A stretch of 64,000 bases of DNA. Source: Scatosoma sp002474405. Lineage in GTDB: Bacteria; Bacillota; Clostridia; Christensenellales; Borkfalkiaceae. The translations under genes and the position numbers were made by a program. This document shows, piece by piece, positions 25,834 through 34,791 of the stretch. Numbering within the stretch: the stretch's first letter is position 1; every line of letters starts with the position of its first letter. Location: positions 32,694 through 96,693 of the forward strand of contig CALAFO010000017.1 of NCBI GenBank assembly GCA_937892545.1, in the 5' to 3' direction. The notes beneath the pieces were generated by a model, which saw only the letters and a program-made list of their open reading frames with translations, did no database searches and had not been told where the DNA came from.

Positions 25834-27648
25834 TTACGCCTCCTTGCCAAGGCACACGATTTCTCCGAGGCGGATCGTATCGGAAACGTTGCCGTATTTG
25901 TCGTATTCTTCGTACTTTTCGCCGAGCGTGATGACGATTTTCGTTACTTTGAGTTCGTCGAATTCGGCAACCGCGGCGGAACCGAGCATCAGATCGGAAT
26001 CCATCAGGCATTCCGCGGGAAATTCAAGCCCGCTGATTTCGGCGTAATCGGCAGAAGAGGTGAGCCACGACGGCTTTTCGGCAAAATAGAACTTAATGCT
26101 TCTGATGTTTTTGAACGCCGTGTTGTAATCCTGCGAATTGTAAATCATCACCGCTTTTACGCTGACGGCACGATTCCACGAAAGAGTGATTTCCGAACCG
26201 GTTTTTCCTTCGAATTCACGGTTTTGCGTTAAGGTATAATACGGAATCACGCCGTCGTTCAGATATTTCGCGTTGCTGCCGTCTTTCACCGTTACGGAAG
26301 CGCTTTCGGCAAGGTTTTTATAGCCGCTGACGCTTTCCGGCAACGGTTGCAGGCTGTAAGAAGGTCCGTTTGCCACAAGCACTTCGTTGCCCGCGTCGTT
26401 TTCGATGAAATTCAGGCGATCGGTGCCGATGATGCGGAACCAGCCGTGAGCGTAATTGGAAGGGTTGCCCATTCTGGCATAGACGATCATGTAATCGTCG
26501 CCGGCTTTCACGACGCTGTGATGTCCCGTTCCCGAAACGTAAGTTTTCGTGGAAGCCAGCACGGGGTTGCCCTCCGTGAGCAGCGGCTTGGAAAACGTGC
26601 CGAGCGGAGCATCGGAAATTGCCTGATGCACAGAATAGCTTGCGCTGGAATAGCCGTTGGCGGAATACGTCATGTAATACTTTCCGTTATGCTTCACCAT
26701 GCACGGTCCTTCGTTGATGGAGCCTTCGCCGAAAGGATAGTTCCCTTCGCGGGAAATGACTTTCGGCTTGCCGTTTACCAGTCCGCCCTGCGAGGTGATC
26801 GCGTTCGGGGAACACACCAACGACAGCGTGGAATAATCGGGCGTAACGAAATCGCGCATTTTTACGCCCCAGACGCCCATCAGCGCCGGCGTTTCCGAAT
26901 TGCTGTCGGTATGTTTGTTGAAATAGAGATACAGATTGCCGTCGTCATCGAGGAACGGATTCGCGTCGATGACGGAAAACACGCCGTCCAGCCCGTACGC
27001 TTTCTGGAAATCCACGGGAAGCGTTGCCCCGGTAATGACGTTGCCGTCGGCGTCGTTCACCCAGGTTTCCGAGCCGAGAATACGGAAGTCCACGGGAGTA
27101 TCGCCCACCGCGATGCCGATGTACAATCTGTCGTACGCGGCGTTTTTGCCGGAAATCGTAAGCTGCTTCTTTGCGCTTGCGCTGAAATACATATAGTACT
27201 TTCCGTCCGTCGGATTTCTGAGCACTTCGGGCGCCCAGAACGTATCCGTTTCGCCGTCCGTCCAGTCGGATGCGGTTACTTTCAGGCTGTACCCTTTCGC
27301 GTAATCGCCTACGCGCTGCCAGTCCGAAAGATTTTTCGAACGGAAGCACTGAAAGGCGTAGGTATTGCCGTCCGACGTGGTGAAAGACGTGTTGGTGGAG
27401 CCTGTGGTGTACATATAGTAGTAGCCGCCCCAGATTTCGTCCTCCGATTCGGACACGTAGAATACGCCGGGATCGGCGCCCACCGTTTCGTTTTTGTTGT
27501 TATAGAACAAATCTCTGTTATATACGGTATTGCTTTCGCCGCCCGCGGAATAATCGAGCGCCACGCCCTTGCCGCCGGAACAGCCGGAAGCCATGGCGGC
27601 GGTGAGCGCCAGAACGGCAGCCAGAGCGAATAAGCCTGTTTTTTTCAT
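25834..27648 (-). CDS. Cell-surface GH43 lipoprotein
   Basis: A 604-residue lipoprotein (Cys23 in MASGC). The propeller covers about 45-430, with Asp59 in GADPGVFYV as catalytic base, WAPEVLRN and the acid Glu in INEGPCMVKHNGKYYMTYS. Residues 445-600 form a discoidin-like (F5/8 type C) module (SEITLSWNRAVSVKAVMIYN). Family activities are alpha-L-arabinofuranosidase, endo-arabinanase and beta-xylosidase; NEGP and ADPG variants do not decide between them. It sits behind the ABC importer genes and would release oligosaccharides outside the cell for uptake. Confidence 0.88.
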   Translation of the reverse strand: MKKTGLFALAAVLALTAAMASGCSGGKGVALDYSAGGESNTVYNRDLFYNNKNETVGADPGVFYVSESEDEIWGGYYYMYTTGSTNTSFTTSDGNTYAFQCFRSKNLSDWQRVGDYAKGYSLKVTASDWTDGETDTFWAPEVLRNPTDGKYYMYFSASAKKQLTISGKNAAYDRLYIGIAVGDTPVDFRILGSETWVNDADGNVITGATLPVDFQKAYGLDGVFSVIDANPFLDDDGNLYLYFNKHTDSNSETPALMGVWGVKMRDFVTPDYSTLSLVCSPNAITSQGGLVNGKPKVISREGNYPFGEGSINEGPCMVKHNGKYYMTYSANGYSSASYSVHQAISDAPLGTFSKPLLTEGNPVLASTKTYVSGTGHHSVVKAGDDYMIVYARMGNPSNYAHGWFRIIGTDRLNFIENDAGNEVLVANGPSYSLQPLPESVSGYKNLAESASVTVKDGSNAKYLNDGVIPYYTLTQNREFEGKTGSEITLSWNRAVSVKAVMIYNSQDYNTAFKNIRSIKFYFAEKPSWLTSSADYAEISGLEFPAECLMDSDLMLGSAAVAEFDELKVTKIVITLGEKYEEYDKYGNVSDTIRLGEIVCLGKEA

Positions 27649-27691
27649 CGTTGTTTTCCTCGCTTATAAAAACTTTGCCCACATTCTCTTC

Positions 27692-29446
27692 TTATTTTTT
27701 ATAAAGAGCCAGCGCCGCGTTGGTTGCCGCCGTGTAGTTGGCGAAGAAATCGGCAAGCGTCATTTTGCCGTTTCTTACCTGCCCGTTGAGCGGATCCGCC
27801 CAGATGTTGATCCACAGACGATCGGGCATATACCACCAGTCGCCGGGACGGGAATCGGCATTGATGCGGGCGATGACGGAAGCGTTGGGATACTTGCAGT
27901 TTTCGATAAACAGATTTTCGTTTGCTTTCTGCGAAGAAGCGTAGCCGTTTTCGGCAAGCACTTTCTGCCCCTCCGTAGCCATCCACGAAAGCACTTTGTA
28001 GGCTTCGTTTTTCATGCCGGAAAGTTTATTGATGGCGATGCCGTACCCCAACGAATGTGCGGCTTCTTTGCCGAGCGCCGTTACGTTGCCGTTTTCGTCG
28101 TACGTTTTATATACGGGCAGTTTGCAGACGCCCCATTCGTTATTTCTTTGCGACATCGCTTTCTCTACGTCGGGGAAATATCTCATTTCTTCCACGCAGA
28201 AAGCCAGTCTGCCGCTGTTGAAAAACGTAATGGCGTTGGAAATATTTTCGGGACGCGGGCAGACGTTCAGTCCGCCTACCCCCGCAAGCATGGCAAAGCG
28301 GGAAAACGCTTCCGCCGTGGAGGGAAGTTCCGTGAGCGTTCCGCCCGAAACTGCGGCGGCAAGGCTTTCGCGTACGGAAATCACTTTGCCGTTCACGGAG
28401 AAGGTGTTATCGTCGTTCGCCATTACCGTTTCCCCTTTGTTTACCGCGAGCTTATCGAGAAATTCAAGCGTTTCGCCCGCCTGATAAGTAATGCCCGTAT
28501 ACTCGCCCGTGTACGTTTTTCCCTCGGCAACGATATAATTTGCCGTGGAATCGGGAAGCGTATACTTCCAGTCGCCGTCGCCGATGTCTTCCGCGCAGTC
28601 GCCGCCGACCGACCAGCCGTAGCCGAACCACCATTCGGTGTGATAGCCGTAATCCGTGGGCGACGCGGCGTTTTTGCTCTTCGTCATCAACATCGCCACG
28701 TCCTCGCTTTCATCCCAGCTCATGGCGATTTTATCGTTGAAAATCATCACTTCGTTTTCTGCCGGCAACGTCCAGCCGCTGCCGTCGGTAACGTTTTTCT
28801 TTGCGACGAACGCGTTTTCGCGGTAAAAGCCTTTTGCGGGCACGTCGACGGTGATGCCGTAATCGGATTTTGTTCTGCCGTATGCGTCCGCCAGCGTTCC
28901 CGCGTTGAACGCGGCGAGGTCTTTTTCTTCCACGCCGATGCAGATAACGCCCGCCTTCTGCAGCAACGTTTTATTGTAATACATTACCGTGATGCTGTTG
29001 ACAAGCGGCAGCGCGTACAGAGAATCTTCGGCGTTCGAAGTATTTTTTTCGGGATTGTAACGCATTCTTCCCAGCTGATTATCGTAAATGCCGGAAGTGA
29101 TATCGGAAATTCCCTCGTAGTCCGACAGGTTTTCGAAATTCGCGGCGTACTTTTTATAGTACTCGTCGCGGGTGGCGTACAAATCGTACGTATCGGAATA
29201 TACCGAAGTGGACATTCTGGTATCGTAGCCGCCGTCGTCTACCGAAGCCGCGCGGATACTGACGTTATCGGTTTTGCCCTGCGTGGAATTGTACGTATCG
29301 ATGAGAAGCGATATTTCGGTGCCGATTTCGCCGCTGCCCGTGTACAGAAACGTTACGCGTTTGCCTGCGCCGCCTTTACCGACACAGCCGGAAAACGCGC
29401 ATACCGCCAGCATCGCCGCAAGCGCGGCAGAAATTTTCTTTTTCAT
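27692..29446 (-). CDS. Sugar ABC transporter substrate-binding lipoprotein
   Basis: A 584-residue lipoprotein (Cys21 in FSGC) of the family-1 extracellular solute-binding type, longer than the usual 420-450 residues. The mature N-terminus VTFLYTGSGEIGTEISLLID matches the first beta-alpha unit, and LPLVNSITVMYYNKTLLQKAG is the typical hinge-region motif. The extra length recalls LplA-type proteins that bind longer oligosaccharides. It is encoded between the permeases and GH43. Confidence 0.88.
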   Translation of the reverse strand: MKKKISAALAAMLAVCAFSGCVGKGGAGKRVTFLYTGSGEIGTEISLLIDTYNSTQGKTDNVSIRAASVDDGGYDTRMSTSVYSDTYDLYATRDEYYKKYAANFENLSDYEGISDITSGIYDNQLGRMRYNPEKNTSNAEDSLYALPLVNSITVMYYNKTLLQKAGVICIGVEEKDLAAFNAGTLADAYGRTKSDYGITVDVPAKGFYRENAFVAKKNVTDGSGWTLPAENEVMIFNDKIAMSWDESEDVAMLMTKSKNAASPTDYGYHTEWWFGYGWSVGGDCAEDIGDGDWKYTLPDSTANYIVAEGKTYTGEYTGITYQAGETLEFLDKLAVNKGETVMANDDNTFSVNGKVISVRESLAAAVSGGTLTELPSTAEAFSRFAMLAGVGGLNVCPRPENISNAITFFNSGRLAFCVEEMRYFPDVEKAMSQRNNEWGVCKLPVYKTYDENGNVTALGKEAAHSLGYGIAINKLSGMKNEAYKVLSWMATEGQKVLAENGYASSQKANENLFIENCKYPNASVIARINADSRPGDWWYMPDRLWINIWADPLNGQVRNGKMTLADFFANYTAATNAALALYKK

Positions 29447-29493
29447 TTTCGTATCTCCTTATTGTCTATAAATATTTTTATTGTTTCTCCGCG

Positions 29494-30561
29494 TCAGTCT
29501 TTCAGTCCGGAAGAGAGCGCGATTCCTTTCAAAATCATATCGGAACAGGCAAGATAAATGGCAAGGAGCGGTGCGATGGAAATAACGCACGCAGCCGCCA
29601 GCTTGGAATTATCCACCGAGGAAAAGCCGTTGAATTTGCTGAGCGCCAGCTGCAACGTGTAATCTTCCGGCCAGTTCAAGTAAATCAGCGGCGAGATATA
29701 ATCGTTATACCGCGTAATGAAATCGAGAATACATTGCGCGATAATGGCAGGCATGCCGAGCGGCAGAACGATGCGGAAGAAAATCACCGATTTCCCCGCG
29801 CCGTCGATTTTTGCCGCTTCGAGAACGGAATCGGGAATGCCCGAAAAGAATTCTTTTAAAAAGAACATCACCGTTACGCTGCCGAACAAGCCGGGAAGAA
29901 TGAACGGCCAAGGCGTGCCCGTAAGATTCATGGCGTTGAACATCAGATACGAGGACGTCATTGTGGCGCAGCCCGGCACCATGATGGTGAACAGCATGAA
30001 GCCGAACAATTTGTTTTTGCCGGGAAAATACAATTTAGCGAAAGAGAACGCGCTGAGCGCGGACACGAACACGCAGACGATTGTTGTGGGCAGCGAATAT
30101 TTCAGCGAATTGAAAAACGAAGCGAGAATGGTGATGCCCGTGGTATCATCGTTAAACACTTCGCGCAACGAATCGAACTGAAAGCCCATTTTCGGCCACC
30201 ACGTGAATGCGGCGTCGTTTGCTTCCGCCAGCTTTTTCACCGAAGTGATAACCAGCATGTAAAAGGGAATCAGGATTAAAAGCGCGGCAAAAATCAGCGC
30301 GACGTATTCCCGGAAAGAAGGCTTGCCGCCGACGCCGATCCCCATGACGCGATACTTTTTGCCGAACGAAACGGCGGCGTATAAAAGCCCCGCGCAGGCG
30401 GCGCCGCAAAGCAGCGCCCAGATAAGATACGCGGATTTTTTCGCGGAAGGCATCAAGCCGAGCAGCAGCAAAAACGCGGCTGCCACGCCGAAAAGAACGG
30501 CGACATTACGAAGCAAAGAATGAATCCGTACGGATTTCGTTTTATTTACGTCAGAATTCAT
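29494..30561 (-). CDS. Carbohydrate ABC transporter permease (MalG/LplC type)
   Basis: A 355-residue inner-membrane permease. It has an N-terminal extension with two extra helices (about 15-70) before the standard six-helix core. The EAA loop for ATPase contact is in EAAKIDGAGKSVIFFRIVLPLGMP. It overlaps the upstream permease by eleven bases. It forms a heterodimer with that permease and works with the binding protein downstream. Confidence 0.92.
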   Translation of the reverse strand: MNSDVNKTKSVRIHSLLRNVAVLFGVAAAFLLLLGLMPSAKKSAYLIWALLCGAACAGLLYAAVSFGKKYRVMGIGVGGKPSFREYVALIFAALLILIPFYMLVITSVKKLAEANDAAFTWWPKMGFQFDSLREVFNDDTTGITILASFFNSLKYSLPTTIVCVFVSALSAFSFAKLYFPGKNKLFGFMLFTIMVPGCATMTSSYLMFNAMNLTGTPWPFILPGLFGSVTVMFFLKEFFSGIPDSVLEAAKIDGAGKSVIFFRIVLPLGMPAIIAQCILDFITRYNDYISPLIYLNWPEDYTLQLALSKFNGFSSVDNSKLAAACVISIAPLLAIYLACSDMILKGIALSSGLKD

Positions 30562-31552
30562 GATGCACCCACCTCTTGGAAAGTTTCGCCGAAATTTGCG
30601 TAACGATTAAAATGAACACAACGAGAATCCAGCTGGTGGCGGCGGAAATGCCGTAACCGTATTTATAAGGGAAGCTGAACGCCATATCGTAAAGAAACAG
30701 CACCACGGTATTGTACGAATAATCAAGAACGTATGTATGATTCTGGGAAAGAATCTGCACTTCGCCCATCGACTGCAAAGCGCCGATGGTGCATATCGTA
30801 AGCAGATAATACGTTGTGGAACTGATGGCGGGAAGCGTGATGCTGAAAAAGATTCGTCCGCGCCCCGCGCCGTCGATCGCGGCGGCTTCCACATAACTCT
30901 GATTCACGTTGGAAAGCGCCGCCTGAAACAGGATAATGCAAAAACCGAGGTTTTTCCAGCTTTGCATCAGCACCGCCGACAACATAAACGTTTTGGGCGA
31001 AGTGATCCATGCCACCTTTTCGACGCCGAACACGGAAAGCACGGTGTTGATGACGCCGTAGTTCGTTTCGTACATCATACGGAAGATGAGCGCCACGGAA
31101 ACCAGCGAACACACATACGGAATAAAAAATACCGTGCGGAAAAATTTCTTCGCCGCAATGTTTTTATTTAAAAGCACGGCGATGAAAAGTCCGCCGAGCA
31201 TCGAAAGCGGCACGTTCAGCCAGTACAGAAGCGTGTTGCCGAACGACTGATAAAGCAGCGACGCATACTCGCCGAAAAGCAGATCTCTGAAGTTTTTCAT
31301 CCCGACGAAAACGCCCTCGCCGAATATCGGCGTTTTCATCTCGAAAAAGCTCATCACGAAGCTCATGCCCATGGGGACGAGCATGAATAAGACGAAGCCG
31401 ACGAGCGGAATGACCGCCATCAGGAAATTCTGCGTGTAATCAAGAAGATGTTTGTTTTTCTTTTTTTGCCGGTTCCCCTGCCCGGACAGCAAAAATTCCG
31501 CTTTCGTTGCGGAAGCGTCAGCCGAGGATATATTGAAAACGGGTTCGCTCAT
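30551..31552 (-). CDS. Carbohydrate ABC transporter permease (MalF/LplB type)
   Basis: A 333-residue permease with about six transmembrane helices from residue 45 and the EAA motif EAAAIDGAGRGRIFFSITLPA. I choose the ATG at 31552, preceded by GGAGG at six bases; the longer frame to 31627 would overlap the promoter. It is the first gene of the transporter/GH43 operon. No MsiK-type ATPase gene is in the window, so a shared ATPase must be encoded elsewhere. Confidence 0.92.
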   Translation of the reverse strand: MSEPVFNISSADASATKAEFLLSGQGNRQKKKNKHLLDYTQNFLMAVIPLVGFVLFMLVPMGMSFVMSFFEMKTPIFGEGVFVGMKNFRDLLFGEYASLLYQSFGNTLLYWLNVPLSMLGGLFIAVLLNKNIAAKKFFRTVFFIPYVCSLVSVALIFRMMYETNYGVINTVLSVFGVEKVAWITSPKTFMLSAVLMQSWKNLGFCIILFQAALSNVNQSYVEAAAIDGAGRGRIFFSITLPAISSTTYYLLTICTIGALQSMGEVQILSQNHTYVLDYSYNTVVLFLYDMAFSFPYKYGYGISAATSWILVVFILIVTQISAKLSKRWVHHEF

Positions 31553-31945
31553 TTTTCCTCCTTCCTCCGATTGTTTACAGCCCGCTGAGCGCGGACTTTT
31601 TGCGCCGCGTTTTTTTATCGGCTTCATTATAGCATTTCACTGTTTCGGTTTCTATATAATTTTTCGGTGAAAACATTAAAAATTTTGTTTTTTGAATATA
31701 AAAACATACGGTTATCCGGAAAATTTAATGTATTTTGTTTTTTCTTTCGCCCTTTTTTCAAGCGGTTTTTTCCTCCGCTTTTTTTACGTTTTTTCCTCTT
31801 TGTTCCGTAAAAAAATACGCGCGGAAAAGCCCGCCCGGAAAATATTTTCCGGGCGGGCAGATTCCGATATAAAATTTGTTTGTTACGGCGCTTTACCGGC
31901 GCTTTACCGACGCTTTCCGCGCGCCGTTTTATTCCGCGCGCCGCT
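31553..31945. other. Non-coding gap between the sugar importer operon and the collagen-like gene
   Basis: 393 bp with no supported gene. It holds a likely promoter for the importer operon on the minus strand (TATAAT at 31626-31631 with a poor -35, TAGAAA, 17 bp upstream). It also holds a G+C hairpin in the leader near 31585, the palindromic terminator at 31829-31858, and three imperfect copies of GGCGCTTTACC near 31887-31920 that I cannot explain. Confidence 0.5.
31825..31858 (-). terminator. Terminator of the collagen-like gene (30-bp perfect palindrome)
   Basis: The 15-base arms (GCCCGCCCGGAAAAT and its complement) form an exact palindrome, followed on the minus strand by TTTTCCG. It lies about 90 bp past the collagen-like stop codon. 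Confidence 0.7.
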
Positions 31946-32542
31946 TTATTCGGACATCAGCCCCGCGGCTTTGAGCGCCGCGAGAATGGAATTTACCTTT
32001 TCGATTGTTTCCGCGAGCGTTGCCGTCGCCGCCAGCGCGGCAACCGACGCCGCGGGCGTTACTTCGCCGTCTGCCCCGGTAGCCCCCGTTGCACCGGTAG
32101 GTCCTGTTGCTCCCGTGGCGCCCGTTGCTCCGGCTTCCCCCGTGGGTCCTGTCGGTCCTGTGGCGCCTGTTGCTCCGGCTTCTCCCGTGGGTCCTGTCGG
32201 TCCCGTGGCGCCTGTTGCTCCGGCTTCCCCCGTAGGTCCTGTCGGTCCCGTGGCACCTGTTGCTCCGGCGATTCCCTGCGCGCCCTGCACGCCTTGTAAA
32301 CCCGTGGCACCCGTCGCGCCTGTGGGACCGGTGGGTCCCGTGATTCCCTGTAAGCCCTGCACGCCCTGCAAACCTTGCAGCCCCTGCACGCCCTGCGGCC
32401 CCGTCGGTCCGGTAGGTCCCGTAGGACCGGTGGGACCGGTAACGCCGCCCGTGCCGCCCGTGGGCACGTAGCGGATGATTACGCGCGCGTCGCCGCGATT
32501 ATCGCAGCAGCAACTGCGCCTTGTGAAAGGTCTTTCGCACAT
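31946..32542 (-). CDS. Collagen-like protein (Gly-X-Thr repeats)
   Basis: A 198-residue protein. A 29-residue head is Cys- and Arg-rich (TRRSCCCDNRGD). About 125 residues of uninterrupted Gly-X-Y triplets follow, mostly GPTG, GATG and GLQG. The tail of about 42 residues has an Ala/Leu-rich helix. There is no signal peptide, as in exosporium proteins such as BclA, whose triplet threonines are O-glycosylated. GGAGG precedes the ATG at 32542 by nine bases; an earlier ATG at 32563 overlaps that site. It is divergent from a GT2 gene, which may modify it. Localisation on the spore is an inference. Confidence 0.8.
   Translation of the reverse strand: MCERPFTRRSCCCDNRGDARVIIRYVPTGGTGGVTGPTGPTGPTGPTGPQGVQGLQGLQGVQGLQGITGPTGPTGATGATGLQGVQGAQGIAGATGATGPTGPTGEAGATGATGPTGPTGEAGATGATGPTGPTGEAGATGATGATGPTGATGATGADGEVTPAASVAALAATATLAETIEKVNSILAALKAAGLMSE
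32124..32258 (-). repeat. Three 45-bp tandem repeats in the collagen region
   Basis: Units start at 32124, 32169 and 32214, each encoding GPTGPTGEAGATGAT-type 15-residue blocks with only a few base changes. Such repeats commonly vary in number between strains. Confidence 0.85.
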
Positions 32543-32634
32543 TATTTTTAGCCTCCTGAACATTCAAAGCGCGATAAAACACGCTTTCTTTCTAATATAT
32601 CATATTATGAAACGGTTGAGGAGGGTGCGCGTTT

Positions 32635-33747
32635 ATGATAAAATTATCGCTCTGCATGATTGTGAAAAACGAGGAAGCCGTGCTGGAACGCTGCCTTGAA
32701 AGCGCCGCGGGAAAGAACGACCGGCAGGGAAATCCGACGGACGAAATTATTATCGCGGACACGGGTTCGACGGACGGGACGAAAAAAATCGCGGAGGCGT
32801 ACGGGGCGAAAATTTACGATTTCCCCTGGAAAAACGATTTTTCGGCGGCGCGGAATTTCGCGTTTTCCAAAGCGACGGGCGATTATATTTTATGGCTGGA
32901 CGCCGACGATTACATTTCGGACGAAGCGAGAAAGAAATTGTTTGCGCTGAAAAAACGGCTTTCCGAGACGGGCGCGCCCGCCGCGTTCTGCCGCTACGAA
33001 ATCGCGGCGTATTCCTCCCCCGCCGCCCCGACCGTTACGGCGTTTTACCGCACGAGGATTGTGAAAAACGACGATTCGGCGGTGTGGAAAGGCAGGGTGC
33101 ACGAATGTCTGCCACGTTACGAAAACGCGCTGACCGAGCCGGAAAACGGGTTTTGCGTGCGGCATCTCGGCAGCGAGAAACCGCGGGGAACGAGAAATCT
33201 GGATATTTACCGCGCGCAGATTCTGGAAAAAGAGCCGCTTTCTCCGCGCGATTTGTTTTATTACGGCAGAGAACTGTTTTACCACGGTTTTTATACGGAA
33301 GCGGACGCGATCGAAGAGAAATTTATTGCGTGCCCCGACGGCTGGTACGTAAATAAAATCGAAGCGAGGAAAATTCAGTCTGCCTGCCGCGAAGCCGCGG
33401 GCGACGAAGCGGGCGCGGCGGACGCGCTTTTTGCTTCGTTTGCCTACGGCGCGCCGCGGGCGGGAGTGTTGTGCGCGCTGGGGCGTATTTTCAAGCGGAA
33501 AAACGATTTTTCTTCGGCGTATTTCTGGTATCTTTCCGCATACAACGCCAAAGACCATTCCGCGGAGGGAGATTTCGAAAATCCCGACGAACGCGGCGCG
33601 ATTCCGCTGATAGAAGCGGTGTACTGCGCGTATTCCGCGGGCGAAAAAGCCGAAGCGCGGAAGCTGCACGAAGAATGTATGCGGTTATCCCCCGACCACC
33701 CCGCGGTGAAATACAACGGCGCGTTTTTCGATACGCACCCCGACTGA
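32635..33747 (+). CDS. GT2 glycosyltransferase with C-terminal helical repeats
   Basis: A 370-residue cytoplasmic protein. Residues 1-200 form a GT-A fold with LSLCMIVKNEEAVLERCL, the nucleotide-sugar loop IIADTGSTDGT and the metal motif LWLDADDY. Residues 215-365 are helical and TPR-like (ALGRIFKRKNDFSSAYFWYLS). This two-part layout is shared with SunS-like protein glycosyltransferases. The gene is divergent from the collagen-like gene across 92 bp, making that protein a plausible acceptor. GGAGGG precedes the ATG by nine bases. Confidence 0.85.
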   Translation: MIKLSLCMIVKNEEAVLERCLESAAGKNDRQGNPTDEIIIADTGSTDGTKKIAEAYGAKIYDFPWKNDFSAARNFAFSKATGDYILWLDADDYISDEARKKLFALKKRLSETGAPAAFCRYEIAAYSSPAAPTVTAFYRTRIVKNDDSAVWKGRVHECLPRYENALTEPENGFCVRHLGSEKPRGTRNLDIYRAQILEKEPLSPRDLFYYGRELFYHGFYTEADAIEEKFIACPDGWYVNKIEARKIQSACREAAGDEAGAADALFASFAYGAPRAGVLCALGRIFKRKNDFSSAYFWYLSAYNAKDHSAEGDFENPDERGAIPLIEAVYCAYSAGEKAEARKLHEECMRLSPDHPAVKYNGAFFDTHPD

Positions 33748-33855
33748 GCGCCGGACGAATCTGTTTTATCGCACGAAAAAACGCGCTTTTGCGCCGTTTA
33801 GGGCTTACCGGCAAAACCGGCGCGGGAGAGTGCGCGGAAGATTTCGCCGCGTGGA

Positions 33856-33915
33856 GTTACGGCACACGAGGTTACGGCGCGTGGGGTTACGGTGCGCGGG
33901 GTTACGGCGCGCCGC
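33856..33915. repeat. Four 15-bp tandem repeats at the metQ 3' end
   Basis: Four head-to-tail units of the form GTTACGGCGCGTGGG begin at 33856, 33871, 33886 and 33901. The last overlaps the final codons and stop of metQ. It is a small minisatellite, possibly changing the 3' end of the transcript. Confidence 0.8.
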
Positions 33916-34789
33916 GAAGATCGATCTGCGTTTGCGCATTGCAGACGATGACGCCGCGATAGGCGTTTGCGAAATACGCCGCGACGGCTTCAGAAAGCAT
34001 GACTTCCGTGAGCGCGTCGATTTTCGCGCGGTACGCCGCGTTGGTTTTATAATCTTCCGCACGCGCGGCGATGACGTTGGCTTTTTCGGATACCTGCGCG
34101 GAATCGTCCTCTGCCGCCGCCCGTTCTTCGGCGGAAACGTTGCCCGTAAGCGCCGTGTTGCAGGGCAGACACGCGAAATCGTAATCCGTTCGCGCCGCGG
34201 CGAGAAGATTTTCGGCGACGAGCGTTACCGTTACGCCGTTTTTGCTTATCCAGCGCGAAGCCGTGCCCAAAGTAAGCCCGTCCCCCGCCGCGTTGACGGG
34301 ATAATTTTCGCCTTCCGCCGCTCTGTCGATGACGCCCTTTTGCGCAAGCAGCGAAAAGGCGCGGACGGCGTTGGACGAATCGTTGCAGACGGCGAAGGTT
34401 TTCCCTTCGGAAACCGGCGTGCCCGGAGCGGCTTTGCCGTAATAAACGCCCAGCGGTTCGTAATGCACTTTGCAGGCGACGAACAGCTCCGTTTTCCCCG
34501 CGTAAGCGTTTAAATACGGCAGATGCTGAAAATAATTCGCGTCGTAATCGCCGCCCGCCACGGCGTCGTTCTGCATCGTCCAGTCCAGTTCTGTGATTTT
34601 CAGCGTATAGCCCTTCTTTTTCAGCTCCGCTTTCACGACGCCGCGCAACACTTCCGCATGCGGCACGCCCGAAGCGCAGACGTAAATCGTATTGTCGGCG
34701 CCGCGCGAACAGCCCGTTGTAACCAAAGGAAAACAGACGGCGCAAAGCGCGGATGCGAAAGAAAACAGAGATTTTGAAAATTTGTTCAT
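33902..34789 (-). CDS. metQ: Methionine ABC transporter substrate-binding lipoprotein (NlpA family)
   Basis: A 295-residue lipoprotein (Cys27 in VTTGC). It has the NlpA/MetQ signatures VCASGVPHAEVLRGVVKAEL and GGDYDANYFQHLPYLNAYAG, the usual methionine-site region. It binds methionine at the outer face of the membrane and delivers it to MetI. It ends the metN-metI-metQ operon, two bases behind metI. Its stop codon lies in a 15-bp tandem repeat. Confidence 0.93.
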   Translation of the reverse strand: MNKFSKSLFSFASALCAVCFPLVTTGCSRGADNTIYVCASGVPHAEVLRGVVKAELKKKGYTLKITELDWTMQNDAVAGGDYDANYFQHLPYLNAYAGKTELFVACKVHYEPLGVYYGKAAPGTPVSEGKTFAVCNDSSNAVRAFSLLAQKGVIDRAAEGENYPVNAAGDGLTLGTASRWISKNGVTVTLVAENLLAAARTDYDFACLPCNTALTGNVSAEERAAAEDDSAQVSEKANVIAARAEDYKTNAAYRAKIDALTEVMLSEAVAAYFANAYRGVIVCNAQTQIDLRGAP

Positions 34790-34791
34790 GA

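Noticed and set aside
26347..29557. Long plus-strand frames opposite the GH43 and solute-binding protein genes
   Set aside because: Antisense shadows of well-supported lipoprotein genes; they lack ribosome sites and domain matches.
32124..32258. Tandem repeats considered as a CRISPR-like array
   Set aside because: The 45-bp units are contiguous without spacers and encode collagen triplets.
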